Shown here: positions 27,627-37,238 of the stretch, piece after piece
Numbering within the stretch: position 1 is the first letter of the stretch
How the letters are laid out: every line of letters begins with the position of its first letter
Assembly (NCBI GenBank): GCA_049840795.1
Contig: JASGJK010000048.1
Location: 62,001-126,000 of the forward strand
Length of the DNA: 64,000 nucleotides
Origin: UPXZ01 sp049840795
GTDB lineage: Bacteria; Bacteroidota; Bacteroidia; Bacteroidales; Paludibacteraceae
Direction of reading: 5' to 3'
Notes under the pieces: generated by a model
The model's input: only the letters and a program-made list of their open reading frames with translations
What the model was told of the DNA's origin: nothing
Database searches by the model: none
Program-made: the position numbers and the translations under genes

Positions 27627-27776
27627 TAAGTTTCAAACGAAATATTGTTCCACTTGTTGATGTGAGCATTGAGGATAATTATGTTGGAGTGTGTCATACA
27701 ATTTTATTTTTACGGCTGCAAAAATATCGTTTTTATAAATCTCAAAATTGGATAAAACCGGTAAAATCATAGGGTG

Positions 27777-28028
27777 TCAAAATCGGCATTTTGCCGGCAT
27801 TCGGGGTGATGGGATATAAATTGCCCGGGCGTAGATCCGGTAAATATTTTGAAATCGCGGATAAAATGCGACTGATCGGCTGCGGTAATAAGACATTAGT
27901 TGAACGCTTTCGGTAGGTGGTATCACCCTTTCGCTCACATTGGGTTCACCCGTTTCTGTCTCCATAAAACAGTAATGCTTTACGTAGTTTTAAAGTTGTG
28001 CGGCAGGCTGTACCAACCGGATATACAT
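27777..28028 (-). pseudogene. Remnant of an AraC-family regulator N-terminus
   Basis: Minus strand from ATG 28028: MYIRLVQPAAQL, an in-frame TAA, then NYVKHYCFMETETGEPNVSE and RVIPPTESVQLMSYY. The conserved phrase around GEPNVSERVIPPTESVQLM is characteristic of the N-terminal sensory domain of a group of Bacteroidetes AraC regulators. After SYYR the frame is lost; a shifted frame reads QPISRILSAISKYLPDLRPG. No helix-turn-helix part is present before the methyltransferase terminator, so about 200 residues are missing. Real decay is likely. Confidence 0.5.
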
Positions 28029-28163
28029 AAACGATATCAACTAAAGACCATTTGTATCACACAAAAATACAACTTCCGCAGGAAATATGCCACAATAAAG
28101 ATGACGAAAGGAGGAAGATTAGGATTGTGAATAATATATCGTTCGGTTTTATTCACACATTTT

Positions 28164-28580
28164 CTACTCCTTACAATTAGGACAAACACCTTTCACTACC
28201 ATATTGATAGAACTTAACGCGAAACCTACGGGTAAATGCACCGACGGAATGGGAGTGTGATTCAGGCAATAAGTGTGCTGGCATTGAGTGCAGAAAAAAT
28301 GAACGTGCAAATCCTGAGGTACGCACTCGCATTGCTCACCGCAAAGGGCATATTTTACCGAACCACTGCCATCGTCAATGCTGTGAATCAGTTTATTGGC
28401 TTCAAAGGTCTTCAGGGTGCGGTACAGGGTAATCCGATCCACTTTATCAAACATACTTTCCAAATCGGTAAGGCTTACTGCTACGCGTTGTTCCATCAGT
28501 GCCGAGAGTACTAACTCGCGCATAGCTGTGGGCTTCATATTCCGGTTGATTAATCTGTTATCGGCTTCTTCCTGCGACAT
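28164..28580 (-). CDS. Fur-family transcriptional regulator
   Basis: 138 residues. Winged helix about 15-80 (MKPTAMRELVLSALMEQRVA, SLTDLESMFDKVDRITLYRT) and a metal-binding dimerisation domain with HVHFFCTQCQHTYCLNHTPI and the terminal CPNC, giving two CxxC pairs for a structural zinc. The regulated metal cannot be assigned; the divergent membrane methyltransferase and P-type ATPase genes suggest a zinc or other heavy-metal response. The start is 46 bases after a TATATTTG -7 box on the minus strand. Confidence 0.9.
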   Translation of the reverse strand: MSQEEADNRLINRNMKPTAMRELVLSALMEQRVAVSLTDLESMFDKVDRITLYRTLKTFEANKLIHSIDDGSGSVKYALCGEQCECVPQDLHVHFFCTQCQHTYCLNHTPIPSVHLPVGFALSSINMVVKGVCPNCKE

Positions 28581-28625
28581 AATCGGATATTTTTACAGAG
28601 ATGTTTATCTCTTGTTTTTCAAGTG

Positions 28626-28633
28626 CAAATATA
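28626..28633 (-). promoter_or_regulatory. -7 box for the Fur-family gene
   Basis: Minus-strand TATATTTG, 46 bases before ATG 28580. Confidence 0.5.
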
Positions 28634-28688
28634 AGATATTTTACGCAATTAACTAACCGGCCGATATTCCTGTATCGCAACTTTGCAA

Positions 28689-28719
28689 TTGTGTTGCACG
28701 GCTATTGCCCTTATCTTTG
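28689..28719 (+). promoter_or_regulatory. Promoter of the membrane methyltransferase / P-type ATPase operon
   Basis: TTG 28689-28691, 20-base spacer, TATCTTTG 28712-28719. It is divergent from the fur promoter about 60 bases away, so a Fur-family operator between 28626 and 28734 would be well placed. No clear operator palindrome was recognised. Confidence 0.55.
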
Positions 28720-28733
28720 CAGGAAAAAAAGTT

Positions 28734-29336
28734 ATGACAGATTTTTTAAGAATAGCATTGCCGCTTTATTTCGTTGTATATTTCAGCGTAGCCATTTTCG
28801 CGAAATCGTTTGTTGTTGCCAAGCATATAGGCAAAAATCCATTGGTGTTTCCTTCCGACGATACGGCTTACGGTCTGATCGGCATTTATTTCAAAATAAC
28901 ACTGGCGATCGCTTTTGTATATGTGTTGGTTTATGCTTTCTTGCCAAGCATTTATATATACTTTCTACCGATGGCATACCTCAATAAGGAGCTGGTGAGT
29001 TACGTTGGGCTGGTGTTTATGTTGTTGTCGTTTATTTGGACAGTGTTAGCGCAAAGCCATATGAAAAACTCTTGGCGAATTGGCATCGACAGTGATACAA
29101 AAACAGAGCTTATAACTATCGGTTTATTTTCAATATCGCGTAATCCTATTTTTTTAGGAATGATAGTTACCCTTGCCGGACTTTTCCTCACCACGCCCAA
29201 TGCCCTCACATTGCTGATATTTATTTTGGGAACCATACTCATTCAGGTACAGGTGCGGCTTGAAGAAGAATATCTGACCAAGCAACATGGACAAGAATAT
29301 TTAACATACAAACATAACGTAAGGAGATTTTTATAA
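28734..29336 (+). CDS. Isoprenylcysteine carboxyl methyltransferase-family membrane protein
   Basis: 200 residues from ATG 28734. About five hydrophobic segments and the family's C-terminal signature: TELITIGLFSISRNPIFLGM (about 124-143), then VRLEEEYLTKQHGQEYLTYK. In eukaryotes the fold methylates prenyl cysteines; bacterial members (also called PEMT/NnrU-like) are of unknown substrate and are often neighbours of metal-transport genes. An in-frame TTG upstream (28683) overlaps the promoter and is rejected. The stop overlaps the ATPase ATG (TAATG), a coupled operon. Confidence 0.8.
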   Translation: MTDFLRIALPLYFVVYFSVAIFAKSFVVAKHIGKNPLVFPSDDTAYGLIGIYFKITLAIAFVYVLVYAFLPSIYIYFLPMAYLNKELVSYVGLVFMLLSFIWTVLAQSHMKNSWRIGIDSDTKTELITIGLFSISRNPIFLGMIVTLAGLFLTTPNALTLLIFILGTILIQVQVRLEEEYLTKQHGQEYLTYKHNVRRFL

Positions 29337-31365
29337 TGAAACATCAACACATTTACGATGCGCAGGGGCGTCAGCTTTGTTGTACACAAGAAAAGAAGAT
29401 TTATACCAATGCAGGTGCCGGCAAATTAACCGGAAATCATAGTCAGTCCGGTAACAAAAAGAAACATGTTCATTAACACGAGCACGGAGAACACAAATCC
29501 GTATTCGGCATATTTTTGCCCGCAGTGTCTTCGTTCATATTCTTATCAATAGCCATCATTCTCGACAACTGGATACAATCGTCGTGGTTTGGTGGATGGA
29601 TACGCATATTGTGGTACGTGGTAGCCTATCTGCCCGTAGGTTTTCCGGTATTAAAAGAAGCGGTAGAAAGTATAAGTGAAAGGGATGTTTTTTCCGAATT
29701 CTTTTTGATGAGTATTGCCACCCTCGGGAGCTTTTGCCATTGGCGAATATCCCGAAGGAGTAGCCGTGATGCTATTTTATTCTGTGGGCGAAGTATTTCA
29801 GACTATGGCTGTGCAAAGAGCCAAAGCCAATATCAGTACACTGCTCGACCAGCGCCCCGACGAAGTCACCATATTAATAGATAATCAGCCTCAAACTATA
29901 AAGGCAGAAAAAGCAACCATAGGCGATATCATACAACTGAAACCCGGCGAAAAGCTGGGCTTAGACGGTGAACTGCTTTCGGATATAGCTTCATTCAATA
30001 CCGCAACGCTTACCGGCGAAAGCAAGCCGGACACCAAGTCGAAAGGAGAAACCGTACTTGCCGGAATGATCAACCTCAACACCGTAAGTTTGATAAAAGT
30101 AACGACCGCCTACACAGATAGTAAATTGAGCCGGATTCTGGAATTGGTACAAAACGCTACCGCCCAAAAAGCCACTACCGAGTTGTTTATCCGCAAATTT
30201 GCACGCGTGTATACCCCCATAGTTGTGTTCTTGGCTGTTGCTATTTGTGTGTTGCCCTGTTTTTTTGTAGAAAACTATGTATTCAGCCAATGGTTATATC
30301 GCGCACTGATTTTTCTGGTTATTTCCTGTCCCTGTGCTTTGGTTATCTCCATTCCGTTGGGTTATTTCGGTGGAATAGGCGCTGCCAGTCGCAGAGGTAT
30401 TCTTTTCAAAGGCAGTAACTTTTTGGATTTGATTGCCAATATCCGGCACGTGGTGATGGACAAAACAGGTACTATGACCGAAGGCGTTTTTAAAGTACAA
30501 GAAGTGGTTTTCAAACCCGAACACAACCGGGAACAAATGCTGCAATTAGTCAATGCGCTCGAAAGCAACAGCACCCATCCCGTGGCTGACTGCTATTCAC
30601 CAGTTTGTGGGCAATGTTGATACCAATCTGCTTCTTACCGGAGTGGAAGAAATACCCGGACACGGATTGAAAGCCATCGTAGACGGAAAAGAATTATTGG
30701 TAGGAAATTTCAAACTGCTTGATAAACATGGCGTGACATACGATACCGATCCCGCTTCCATTGTTTATACACTTATTGCAGTGGCTTACGGGGGGCGCTA
30801 TGTGGGCTATCTCACTATTGCCGATAGCATTAAGCCTGATGCCAAACGTACCATCGACCACTTAAAGGCATTGGGAGTGAACGTTACTATGCTTAGTGGC
30901 GATAAGGGGACAGTGGTAAAATATGTAGCTGAAACACTGGGCATAGCGCATGCCTACGGCGATTTGCTTCCCGAAGACAAGGTGGCAAAGGTAAAAGAGC
31001 TGAAAGCCCGCCACCAAACCGTAGCCTTTGTAGGCGATGGGGTGAACGATGTCCCGGTAGTTGCCTTGAGCGATGTGGGCATAGCTATGGGTGGCTTGGG
31101 CAGCGATGCCACCATTGAAACTGCCGATGTGGTTATTCAGGACGATATGCCGAGCAAAATTCCATTGGCTATTGCCATCGGCAAACAAACCAAACGAATT
31201 GTGTGGCAAAATATCATACTGGCATTCTCGGTAAAAGTGATTGTGCTCACACTCGGAGCGGGGGGCATAGCCACTATGTGGGAAGCCGTTTTTGCCGATG
31301 TAGGCGTGGCGCTCTTAGCCATTCTGAATGCCGTATGCATCCAACGAATGAACTTTAAGGAATGA
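29336..31365 (+). pseudogene. Heavy-metal P1B-type ATPase, one in-frame stop and two frameshifts
   Basis: About 676 residues when repaired. Instead of an HMA domain the N-terminus is His-rich (KHQHIYDAQG; HVH, stop TAA 29474-29476, HEHGEHKS), continuing in the same frame with membrane helices. A gained G near 29733 shifts the frame (repair gives ATLGAFAIGEYPEG). Then come TGESKPD, the membrane metal site SCPCALVIS, and the phosphorylation motif DKTGTMTEG. A second gained base near 30590 (HPVATAIHQF on repair) leads to GDGVNDVPVVALSDVGIAMG and the final helices. CPC indicates Zn/Cd/Pb or Cu transport. All catalytic motifs survive. The indels may be sequence errors; the stop needs checking. Confidence 0.85.
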
Positions 31366-31535
31366 TTTATTAGAGTGAGGGTTTTGCGTTGAACGAAACC
31401 TGCGTTTGATGAAAATACTTAATTCGCAGTTTTTCCCAATCGTATTTCATAAAGTCGTCTTGACTTTTTTATGAAACTTTTTATGGGTTGATAATCATTC
31501 TGTTATTAATATATCGTACCTAACAGTGCTTCTTA

Positions 31536-31598
31536 GCCCCATCGGGGCGAAATCTTAATAAAAGAATATACATCATTGGTTTTAAGCACCGTAGGTGT
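31536..31598. repeat. REP-like intergenic palindromes
   Basis: GCCCCATCGGGGC at 31536-31548 and CACCGTAGGTG at 31587-31597 are two short palindromes 38 bases apart inside a 500-base gene-free stretch (31366-31870). Pairs of such GC-rich palindromes with this wording recur between genes in many Bacteroidetes genomes. Only one copy of the pair is seen in this window. The rest of the stretch holds nothing recognisable. Confidence 0.4.
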
Positions 31599-31870
31599 GA
31601 CACCTATTGATTATTATTTCTGTAAATTAAAAAGTTAAGACGACCTCATTATAATTAAATGAAATTACTTTTATTCTTGATGGATAATTCTCTCTCATAG
31701 TAATATCTCGTATGTGATTTTTTCCGCAAGGCAAGGTTACTTTTGTTATTTATATCGATACTCATCGCAAAAATAGATGTGCTGTTTTTGAACGAACTCT
31801 TGAACCCACCGATTCACGAGTTGTGTGAAAGGTCTAACCGGTTTTAGTCAATATAGCATTTGTAATTTCA

Positions 31871-32517
31871 TTACCATATTTTGTATTGTTCTCCCCGTTT
31901 AACCAACCCTACGGATTCAGCCCACTTATTTATTGCAGTAAATCGGTTATCGGTATTAAGCAACTTTAGTCTCGAAGACTCACAATGCTTAATTGCACCG
32001 GCTAAAAGTGCTGTGGCAACTTTGTCTCGGGTTAACTGCGATTTGAGTAATATCACCGGAACTCGGTTCAAAGATACAGTATCCTGTTGGTATGTTGTTG
32101 ATATAAGCTATTTTGAAAATAAAACTCTCCTTTTGTTTGCTGATAGATTCGACAGAATTTTGCCACAATTGCTCAAAGTCATACCAGATATTATGTGCAT
32201 TCACCGTGTTTAAATCGGAATCTCGAACAAAGATATTGTTTTTAACGTTTTTGTCCGGTAAATACATTTGCAATGGATTCGGTAAAGTAAGAGAATGTTC
32301 TAACTATTTCAAATCCTTGTTTTCTATATACCGATATTGCCGACACGTTGTGAGTAAGTACCCCCAGTACGTTTTGTTTCACGCCGGCTTTACATAAAAA
32401 TGGGAGAGAATACTGAAAAATCTCACTTGCCGGTTTTTCCCCTCGATGTGTTATCAGAGTGATAGTTCCTGGATGAATTGGAGATAAAAGATACGGATTT
32501 AGTACTTGAAACATCAA
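31871..32517 (-). pseudogene. GNAT-family acetyltransferase remnant, N-terminus lost, frameshifted
   Basis: Three overlapping minus-strand frames make one C-terminal portion: IFQYSLPFLCKAGVKQNVLG and THNVSAISVYRKQGFEIVRT (GNAT motifs A/B, near 32420-32260), then LPDKNVKNNIFVRDSDLNTV and FKIAYINNIPTGYCIFEPSS with GDITQIAVNP, then RDKVATALLAGAIKHCESSR to the end at 31871. The frame changes near 32265 and near 32040. About 70 residues expected at the N-terminus are missing where the next remnant begins on the other strand. Confidence 0.65.
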
Positions 32518-32543
32518 CCTGAGCTGCCGATAATTTTAGATTT

Positions 32544-32977
32544 ATGAATAAAAAAGCACGATACGTAGGTTTAGACATCTCGCTTGAGATGTTACGACAG
32601 GCGAAAAAGAACTGTAAACGCTGGGAGCATATCATCGTCAACATTGGTGCATTGTGAGGCAGAAAGTTTACCTTTCGAAGATGCAAGTTTCGATGTGGTT
32701 TTTCACTGTGGTGAGCTCAATTATTACAATGATAAACAAAAAGCCATTACTGAAATGATTCGGGTTACCAAGCCTGGAACAAAGATTTTAATTGTGGATG
32801 AGACAGATAAATTGGTCAAAGAGAATTATCAAAAGAATCCGAAGCTAAAGGGGGCATTATGCCGATGCAGCCAAAGCTACCCTTCCTATCAATTTAATTC
32901 CGAAAGGGATGCTGAATGTCCGTTTGGAGATTGTATGTAATGGGACGATGTATAAGGTTCTGTTTGACACACCTTAA
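32544..32977 (+). pseudogene. SAM-dependent methyltransferase remnant, N-terminus lost, frameshifted
   Basis: From 32544: ARYVGLDISLEMLRQAKKN (motif II region), a frame change near 32640, then VHCEAESLPFEDASFDVVFH, MIRVTKPGTKILIVDETDKL and KENYQKNPKLKG, another frame change in the G5 run near 32851, and HYADAAKATLPINLIPKGML to the stop at 32977. The N-terminal glycine-rich SAM motif is absent, so about 70 residues are missing. It sits head to head with the acetyltransferase remnant, both truncated at the same junction near 32517-32544. Confidence 0.65.
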
Positions 32978-33114
32978 TTTGTTGATAACGAAGTATGTTT
33001 GATTTTTTTATTGCTGATCTTATACTTCGGTTAGCAGACGTGTGAGTTCATAGCAGTTGCGTTGATGTTTTTTTACGAACCGTTTTATCTTGTAAAAAAA
33101 CAAGTGATTTTGTT

Positions 33115-33159
33115 TAATTTATTGAGGGGAACATTCCAAATGTTCCCCTCAATAAATTA
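33115..33159. terminator. Perfect 21-base inverted repeat downstream of recJ
   Basis: 33115-33135 is exactly complementary to 33139-33159, with a 3-base loop; the core is GGGGAACATT / AATGTTCCCC. It lies 79 bases after the recJ stop (minus strand) and after the methyltransferase remnant (plus strand), so it can act as a bidirectional terminator, although neither side has a clean T-run. Confidence 0.6.
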
Positions 33160-33237
33160 ATTTGATATTATTCTTAAGCAAACACAATGTACACAGGGTT
33201 TATTCTTGCCTTAGATAATAGTTGTCAAGCTATAATT

Positions 33238-34965
33238 TTACTTTTCCACTTTTTTGATGTCTCTGATGGTGAGCTGAATCGTTGTGTTGCCGTTGAATGT
33301 GTTCTCGTCCAATGTATAGCAAATATCAAGTGGATTTAACGCCTTGAGATGATCATTAAACTCATACATACGGAATGCAATACCACTCATTACATTTTCG
33401 CAACTGTCGTCAATGAGTTCTAATTTTAGGTGTTCTTGTTCTTTTCCCACCAACCGGCTGCTGTCGTTATAATCAAATACTCGACGAGACTCGAACATAG
33501 GCTTCATATTACCCGGGCCAAACGGTGCAAATTGCTTGAGAACACGAATAAATTTGGGAGTAATGTCCTTAAACTGTATTACGGCATCAATCTCTATTTG
33601 CGGATAGGTTTGCTCTTCCAATATGTTTTCTGTCACTGCTTTCTCAAAGCAGCGGGAAAATTCTTCAATATTTTCAACTTTCAGTGTAAGACCGGCAGCA
33701 TACATGTGTCCTCCAAAATTTTCGAGTAAATCTTTGCACGATTCTATCGCTTTGTAGATATCAAATCCCGGTACCGAACGTGCCGAACCCGAAGCAAAAC
33801 CGTTGGAATCTGTAAGTACAATCGTGGGTTTGTAAAATTCTTCGGATAAGCGTGAAGCCACAATTCCTACCACCCCTTTGTGCCAATCGGAGTTATAAAC
33901 CACAATGGATTTGCGCGAAGAGTAATCTGGATCGCTGTTGATTACGTTAAGCGCTTGATCCGTAATATTTTTGTCTAAATCTTTCCGGTCGTTATTATAG
34001 GTATTAATGGTGCTCCCTTTTTTATAAGCATCGTCAAAATTATTGGAAATAAGTAGTTCAACAGCTTCTTTTCCCTGTTTCATTCTTCCCGACGCATTGA
34101 TTCTCGGACCAATTTTGAAAACAATATCGCTGATTGTTATCTCTTTGTCTTTTAGTCCGCAAACATCAATGATGGCTTTTATCCCCGTGCTCGGATTGGA
34201 GTTGATCTGTTTCAGCCCGTAAAATGTCATTATACGGTTTTCGCCGGTAATAGGCACAATATCTGACGCAACGCTTAGTGCGATTAAATCCAAAAGAGGT
34301 GTTAACTGCTGAAATTCAATATCATTAGCTATTGAGAAAGCTTGCATCAGCTTAAATCCTACGCCGCAACCCGAAAGATGTTTGTAAGGATATTTACAGT
34401 CTTCTCTTTTGGGATCGAGTACAGCAATTGCAGGTGGCAGTTGTGCATCAGGCGTGTGGTGGTCGCATATAATAAAATCAACCCCTTTTTGGGTCGCATA
34501 TTTTACTTTTTCTACTGCTTTTATACCACAATCCAGCGCAATAATTAGACTGAATTTATTTTCGGCAGCATAATCAATACCAATGTAAGATACTCCGTAG
34601 CCTTCGGTATATCTGTCGGGGATATAAAAGTCAAGATTTGAGTAGAACTTGGAAAGATATTTATAAACTAATGCTACCGAGGTAGTTCCATCAACATCAT
34701 AGTCGCCATAAATTAAAATCTTCTCGTTGTTTTGCATCGCTATGGTAAGACGGTGTACAGCCTTGTCCATATCTGCCATAAGAAAAGGGTCATTTAAATC
34801 AGCCAAATTCGGACGAAAAAAACTACGTGCTTCGTCAAAAGTTTTTATATCTCGTTGCACTAAAAGTTGTGCTAAAATAGGGCTTATGCTCAATTCATTG
34901 GCTAATTGTTCTTTGATTCGTTGCTGCTCTTCGGTGAGTTCCGAGTAAATCCATGTATTTATCAT
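33238..34965 (-). CDS. recJ: Single-stranded-DNA-specific exonuclease RecJ
   Basis: 575 residues, full RecJ length. DHH phosphoesterase motif I YGDYDVDGTTS (about 86-96), motif III CDHHTPD (about 166), and RINASGRMKQG plus GGHMYAAGLTL in the DHHA1 domain (about 400), then an OB-like C-terminus. It degrades single-stranded DNA 5' to 3' in recombination and mismatch repair using Mn or Mg. It follows the ostA gene on the same strand after a 297-base gap (34966-35261) in which nothing else is seen. Intact. Confidence 0.95.
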   Translation of the reverse strand: MINTWIYSELTEEQQRIKEQLANELSISPILAQLLVQRDIKTFDEARSFFRPNLADLNDPFLMADMDKAVHRLTIAMQNNEKILIYGDYDVDGTTSVALVYKYLSKFYSNLDFYIPDRYTEGYGVSYIGIDYAAENKFSLIIALDCGIKAVEKVKYATQKGVDFIICDHHTPDAQLPPAIAVLDPKREDCKYPYKHLSGCGVGFKLMQAFSIANDIEFQQLTPLLDLIALSVASDIVPITGENRIMTFYGLKQINSNPSTGIKAIIDVCGLKDKEITISDIVFKIGPRINASGRMKQGKEAVELLISNNFDDAYKKGSTINTYNNDRKDLDKNITDQALNVINSDPDYSSRKSIVVYNSDWHKGVVGIVASRLSEEFYKPTIVLTDSNGFASGSARSVPGFDIYKAIESCKDLLENFGGHMYAAGLTLKVENIEEFSRCFEKAVTENILEEQTYPQIEIDAVIQFKDITPKFIRVLKQFAPFGPGNMKPMFESRRVFDYNDSSRLVGKEQEHLKLELIDDSCENVMSGIAFRMYEFNDHLKALNPLDICYTLDENTFNGNTTIQLTIRDIKKVEK

Positions 34966-35261
34966 TATGTTCCATTTTTTTTCGGCTTTATGTGGGAATG
35001 TGTTCCGCAGTTTTTCAAATAGGTATTTTCATCTTATTAATTCATCATCAGATATCAAACATTCGACACCGTTATTTGTTTACATAAATATTTTATAATA
35101 ATATGTAAATATAATACATTTTATTTCTTTTCTATTTTATTTTTTTCGTGTTCAAACCGATTCTAAAGCGTTTCCAATTCTATTTTGTTTGTTAATCTTA
35201 TTGAGAAAGCATTTCTTACGAGAAACGAGAGGCAATCAATTTTATTTTACGACTAACCGAT

Positions 35262-37172
35262 TTAACGAGCTAAGTTCTTCAATCCTTGAAGATTTACAGG
35301 ATTTGAACTTGAATTAGAGTTTGTTTTTGAATTGCCGAAACTCGAATTGGACGAATTGTTGCTGTTAGAACCTTTGTTCCCTTTTCCGTGTGTGTTACTG
35401 CTATCACTATTTGAACTTTCGGAGGGGAAACTTGGGCGCTTCTCGCTGTCAGGCCTTTTGGGCCGTTCTACTTTAACATATTTGCTGAAAACATCCTCAA
35501 ATTTCATAGGTCGTTCTTTCTCATACCAATAAAAGTTTCGCAAATACAGGTCGTTTTCCCCCATCTCCTTCAACGGATACATCACACCACTCGAAGCGGA
35601 GGTAAGTACCACGCGTTCAATCTTTTTATTGTTCAGATAAGCTGTGATATAGCTACTCAACGTTTTATTTACACCCACAAATTCCTGTGTTTTTTCGTCT
35701 TTAGGGAAGTAAATGGTTTCTGCGTTGCCATTGACATTTACTTTTTTTACTTGCCCGCTATCGATATGCGCAATAATCTCTTTGCCCGCCAATTGATTAT
35801 AATAATTTAGTGTATCCTTTTGAATAGAAATAGCGGCTTGTTCTATTCGTACTTTGTTGATTTTCTGATTTTTAGTGTAGGCAGTTATTTTGTTACCCAT
35901 CAACTGATTGTTTTCAGCCCAAAGCACAGGGTCACCGTTGAGGTGCATAATTGAGTCGCGGGCGTTATACAACAGTGAGTCACACATTCCCTGAATGTCT
36001 GTTCTAAAAAATCGTACATTTTTATACGCTTCAACTTTATTGTATATTGAGTCCTTCATATTTTTCAACGTATCCGAACTCAAGTAAAGCGTATCTTTGG
36101 TTGACCAATCGACAAACAGCGCAGAATCGGTTGCCATTCCGTTTTTACTTATCTCATCATAAGAGACATAATGCCCGTACAACGTTGATTTTTGGATGGT
36201 GTCAATCATCATTACATTGCTGAATGACTCGCCGTATTTTCTTTTTTTATCGTAAAATATCGTGTCACCGGTAATGGATTTTCCTTCTTTGTGTTTAACC
36301 AACGAACGGTCGAGGAGCATCATTTGTTCGTTTGAGGTGTTGTACCATCCTCGTTGGCTGTAAATGTCGGTTTCGCCTTTGTAAATGATATGTGTTTTTC
36401 CTACAATATTGGCGATGTGATTTGATGTATTGTAGGTTAGTGTGTCCGAATCCATTGTAAACTCAGGGTTCACTAATTTTACGTTTTCTTTGAAAAGAGC
36501 AAATTTTGTTGCCGGTGAATATTGTCCCCAAATAGATGTTAGTGTGTTTGTGCCGTCAACTATTTTTCCTCCGGTTAAATAGTATGCCAAATTAGCGGCT
36601 CTGTCGTAATTCATACTGTCGGTGGTGAGGGTTGTATTTCTGTTCACCATCCGCACATTATATTTGAGACGAGCCAATTTGGTATTTCCGTCATAATTCA
36701 AGAAATCTCCATAAGCCGACAGAGTATCACCTTGTACAATCCGCACATTGCCATATGCGTCAAACATATTGGCTTTTTCGTTGAAATAAGCGCTATCGCA
36801 ATAGAGTAGGGCTTTTTCGTGTCGAAACCGGACGTTACCCTTGAGCAACTGAATATCGGGGTGAAGCAGTTGATCAAAAAAGAGCGCATCGCTATTTTCA
36901 ATAAAAATCAGCTTTGTGTTAGGTACCGCCATTGGATTTGCCGGAGTGAATATAGTGGCGCCTACGGGTAGCGCTTGGTTGTTTTTACGTTTAACGGGAG
37001 TGGTTTTTTTGTCGTTTTTTTGAGGGCTTTTCACGGGTTTTTGCTTTTGCATTATCTCGTTTCGTAATTGGCGAGGTTTCATTTGTGCCCCTGTTTGCGA
37101 ATAGCAGAAAAGGGTTATGACGATAAGCATCATAACCCCCCATAGTTTTTTATATGTATGTAAAATCTTCAT
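35262..37172 (-). CDS. OstA/LptA-like periplasmic LPS transport protein
   Basis: 636 residues. N-terminal signal sequence (VMMLIVITLFCYSQTGAQ), a Lys/Pro-rich linker, then repeated OstA beta-jellyroll units (about 95-560) with recurring phrases such as GNVRFRHEKALLYCDSAYFN, YDGNTKLARLKYNVRMVNRN and NTSNHIANIVGKTHIIYKGE. The C-terminal 70 residues are low-complexity Ser/Asn (about 570-636). OstA-like proteins form the bridge that carries LPS from the inner membrane to LptD. It lies behind three parvulin chaperones, matching a standard Bacteroidales outer-membrane biogenesis cluster. Intact. Confidence 0.85.
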   Translation of the reverse strand: MKILHTYKKLWGVMMLIVITLFCYSQTGAQMKPRQLRNEIMQKQKPVKSPQKNDKKTTPVKRKNNQALPVGATIFTPANPMAVPNTKLIFIENSDALFFDQLLHPDIQLLKGNVRFRHEKALLYCDSAYFNEKANMFDAYGNVRIVQGDTLSAYGDFLNYDGNTKLARLKYNVRMVNRNTTLTTDSMNYDRAANLAYYLTGGKIVDGTNTLTSIWGQYSPATKFALFKENVKLVNPEFTMDSDTLTYNTSNHIANIVGKTHIIYKGETDIYSQRGWYNTSNEQMMLLDRSLVKHKEGKSITGDTIFYDKKRKYGESFSNVMMIDTIQKSTLYGHYVSYDEISKNGMATDSALFVDWSTKDTLYLSSDTLKNMKDSIYNKVEAYKNVRFFRTDIQGMCDSLLYNARDSIMHLNGDPVLWAENNQLMGNKITAYTKNQKINKVRIEQAAISIQKDTLNYYNQLAGKEIIAHIDSGQVKKVNVNGNAETIYFPKDEKTQEFVGVNKTLSSYITAYLNNKKIERVVLTSASSGVMYPLKEMGENDLYLRNFYWYEKERPMKFEDVFSKYVKVERPKRPDSEKRPSFPSESSNSDSSNTHGKGNKGSNSNNSSNSSFGNSKTNSNSSSNPVNLQGLKNLAR

Positions 37173-37238
37173 TCTCCGTCTTTACTCGTCATGCTGTTTT
37201 TTATTCAATAATTCTGTTGTTAAAATTTATTTTGCCTA

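Noticed and set aside
27900..28130. 76-codon plus-strand frame next to fur
   Set aside because: It overlaps the AraC remnant, which carries the recognisable family sequence on the other strand; the plus frame has no family features.
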